The notes below the pieces were generated by a model, which ran no database searches, had not been told where the DNA came from, and worked only from the letters and a program-made list of their open reading frames with translations. Source: Penicillus capitatus (Eukaryota; Chlorophyta). From it: DNA of 64,000 bases. Positions 62,210 to 64,000 of this stretch are shown piece by piece (the stretch's first letter is position 1; each line of letters starts with the position of its first letter). Both the position numbers and the translations under genes were made by a program. The stretch covers positions 186,001-250,000 of the forward strand of contig OZ287702.1 in the NCBI GenBank assembly GCA_965649825.1. Direction: 5' to 3'.

Positions 62210-62605
62210 GGCACGCAATCGCCAAACACCACGCGGAGGTCTATGACGTCCTTTTCTCGTCAGCCGACAGTGCACTCGCGGGAGACGATCCACTTTAATG
62301 GATATCATTTATGCGCCTCTTAAACCAGTGGTCGTTTCGCTTGAAGTCACTCGCGTTCGGCGTAACGTCCCGAAGTCACACATAGGGTTTGTCAGTGTCA
62401 GTCAGTCAGTCATTGTTAGTACAACGATCCCTATGTACATTCAAGCAAGTATGACGCACACTCTGTCAGCCACCGAGGCATCGAATACGATATCATGGAG
62501 CAGAACACATTGAAGCTTTTCGGAAGCTTGGATTGTACGACAGATTTAGGGAGAGTGCACTGCACGGCGTATCGAGATACTCTTCTGGGTGTGGAAGAGT
62601 CCGTC
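62210..62605. other. Intergenic region upstream of 5-oxoprolinase
   Basis: About 400 bp between the OPLAH start and the AP2 gene stop (same strand). It contains a tandem gtcagtcagtcag run at 62393-62411 (a tcag microsatellite) and a short AT-rich stretch. No gene is seen; the OPLAH promoter is expected here. Confidence 0.45.
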
Positions 62606-64000
62606 TTACGGGCGCCGTGACATGATGGCTTCGACTAATCGAACGGCAGATGAGCAAGCGACTTGTGCATCTTCTTCTGAGGCATAGACGCCCATGGTAT
62701 GCATAGCTGTACCATCCCAAACCACGGCGTTCCACTTTGAATAGTTGACCATGCGATGAATCAAGCCGAACTGATTCCGACTGGATCCAAGAATGACTTT
62801 GGCTTCTTCGATGTCGCTTCCGGCAACGGTCTCAGAAATGACGGAAGATACATGGAGAGGTGGTTCATCATTCTGAGAGGATTGAAGGATTGGAACGGGC
62901 AGTCTGTCAGAGAAGGCCGATGTATCCAATGTCTGCGCTACTGGACGCTTCAGCGGAAGTTGTGGACCAGCAGGCGTCAACCCCATCCGCTGCTCTGCTG
63001 AATCATCTCCCCCCTTAGGCAGTACATTCTTGAATGCACTTTCATTGGTGCCAAATATTGATGCTTGATCCACCGCCTCCTTGACACGGGTACTAAACTA
63101 CAAGCATTGCAAAACCAACCGATCATTTTACTCAGATGAGATGCGGAGAGTCGTACGGCTGGTGTGGTGATGCTCGGTGTCTTGATGGGTCGCGGCGGTT
63201 GATTGGTGGAGTTCGGGGTTGTCGAATTGGTAGCTTTTGCAATTCCGCTTGGCAAGAAGAAAAATGGCGATCTTTCGAAGGGAGATCCGAGATTTTGGAT
63301 GTGTCCATGTGTTAGATCTCTCCCCGATGGCGCGGGTGGAAACTCTTGCTTGATTTTGGTTTGGCCGGCGATCGCAGGATTCGACAGAAAAGCGCTATTT
63401 AGAAACCGCTGTTCTGCTCGATCGAATGCGCGTTTTCCAAATCCTGCTTCTTCATACCGGCCACGCTTGACGGGTACCTGTATAGCTGCGAACTGTGAAG
63501 GATGAATTTTCTTCATTGGAGTGCCAGTAAATTGCCGAAAAGGAGTTGGCTTCGGTCGAGCAGCTCCACTCATGTATTTCTCGACCAGATGTGGTGGCGC
63601 ACCACCTTTCCAATCCGCTTCGGCATAGCTGTCCACACTAGACCACACAGAACCATTCCTTCAGCAGTGTGTGTGCATTGTGTACCTGAAATTCAGTTTT
63701 GTATTCCTGCCTCTAATCTGCAAGGCTGCTAAATCAAATGCTCTTGCTGCTTCTATGTCCGAAGTAAAGCTTCCAAGATAGATGTAGCGGCCTCCGTTAT
63801 TGATTGCCGCCTGCCACCGTTTATTCTTTTTGTTCCAACATACACCACGAAAGCGAGAAGATCGAGTCTTGGTCGTCTGGGTTAATAATGGTTAAAGTGT
63901 GTAATGGTCGATATCATGTATAATGGCGATGTGACGTCGTACCTCTGGCGTAGAATTGGAGGTATTCTGCGGTTCTCGCGCCACGTTATCGTGCGGGGCG
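62606..64000 (-). CDS. AP2/ERF-domain protein, partial (5' end beyond the window)
   Basis: Probable sequence-specific DNA-binding protein. A plant-type AP2 domain is encoded at about 63870-63690: SSRFRGVCWNKKNKRWQAAI, GRYIYLGSFTSDIEAARAFD, AALQIRGRNTKLNF. It includes the RGV, WxAAI, YLGxF and AAxAxDxAAL core residues. Introns flank it at 63877-63942 (66 nt) and 63638-63685 (48 nt). The following part is basic and proline-rich (VEKYMSGAARPKPTPFRQ). The C-terminus holds a second, degenerate AP2-like stretch near 62740-62620 (SKWNAVVWDG, HTMGVYASEEDAQVACSSAV). The window edge cuts the gene: the first visible exon begins in frame at 64000, so the start is missing. AP2 domains are known from plants, algae, apicomplexans and some stramenopiles. 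Confidence 0.8.

Overview
This window is nuclear DNA from a compact, unicellular-type eukaryote. Nearly every gene is broken by very short GT-AG introns: 25 that I placed by matching flanking protein similarity run from 22 to 66 nt, median 49. Neighbouring genes are often separated by only 20-100 bp. Gene content argues for a flagellated protist with a full mitochondrion: an axonemal dynein intermediate chain, a MAK-type ciliary kinase, a B9-domain transition-zone protein, an EF-hand/WD40 protein, a complex I subunit (NDUFA12) and the exocyst subunit Sec3. A plant/stramenopile-type AP2 DNA-binding domain argues against a fungus or animal. A stramenopile (oomycete-like) relative is my best guess, but this is inference and no marker gene here settles it.

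Layout. 0.1-5.1 kb (minus strand): F-box/LRR protein, ankyrin-BTB protein (ABTB1-like) and NDUFA12. 5.3-8.7 kb (plus): SEC3/EXOC1. 8.8-9.6 kb (minus): FHA-domain protein. 9.8-10.5 kb (plus): unrecognised gene. 10.6-12.0 kb (minus): proteasome ATPase RPT6. 13.1-15.6 kb (minus): HEAT-like protein. 15.7-16.0 kb (minus): possible mitochondrial ribosomal protein S18. 16.0-30.8 kb (plus): small unknown gene, SET-domain methyltransferase, dynein intermediate chain, and the giant rRNA-processing factor UTP20. 30.8-37.6 kb (minus): an rRNA/tRNA m5U methyltransferase gene split by a complete Ty3/gypsy-type LTR retrotransposon. 37.6-50.1 kb (minus): WD40/EF-hand protein, LONRF-type RING/LON protein, cyclic-nucleotide phosphodiesterase and P5A-ATPase (SPF1/ATP13A1). 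50.2-53.9 kb (plus): CNNM-type transporter and Hsp70 exchange factor FES1/HSPBP1. 54.0-64.0 kb (minus): a B9-domain protein with an added immunoglobulin-like domain, MAK-type kinase, 5-oxoprolinase, and an AP2-domain protein that runs off the right edge.

The most striking items are three. First, the retrotransposon has identical 73-bp LTRs and a perfect 4-bp target duplication, and it sits in the last part of the methyltransferase reading frame, cutting off the conserved C-terminal motif that carries the predicted catalytic base. Second, a B9 transition-zone protein is joined in one gene to a cytosolic-type Ig domain. Third, some introns are extraordinarily short (22, 25 and 27 nt). The genes are otherwise mostly housekeeping and do not form operons. 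The only functional theme is cilia/flagella, represented by four or five separate loci.
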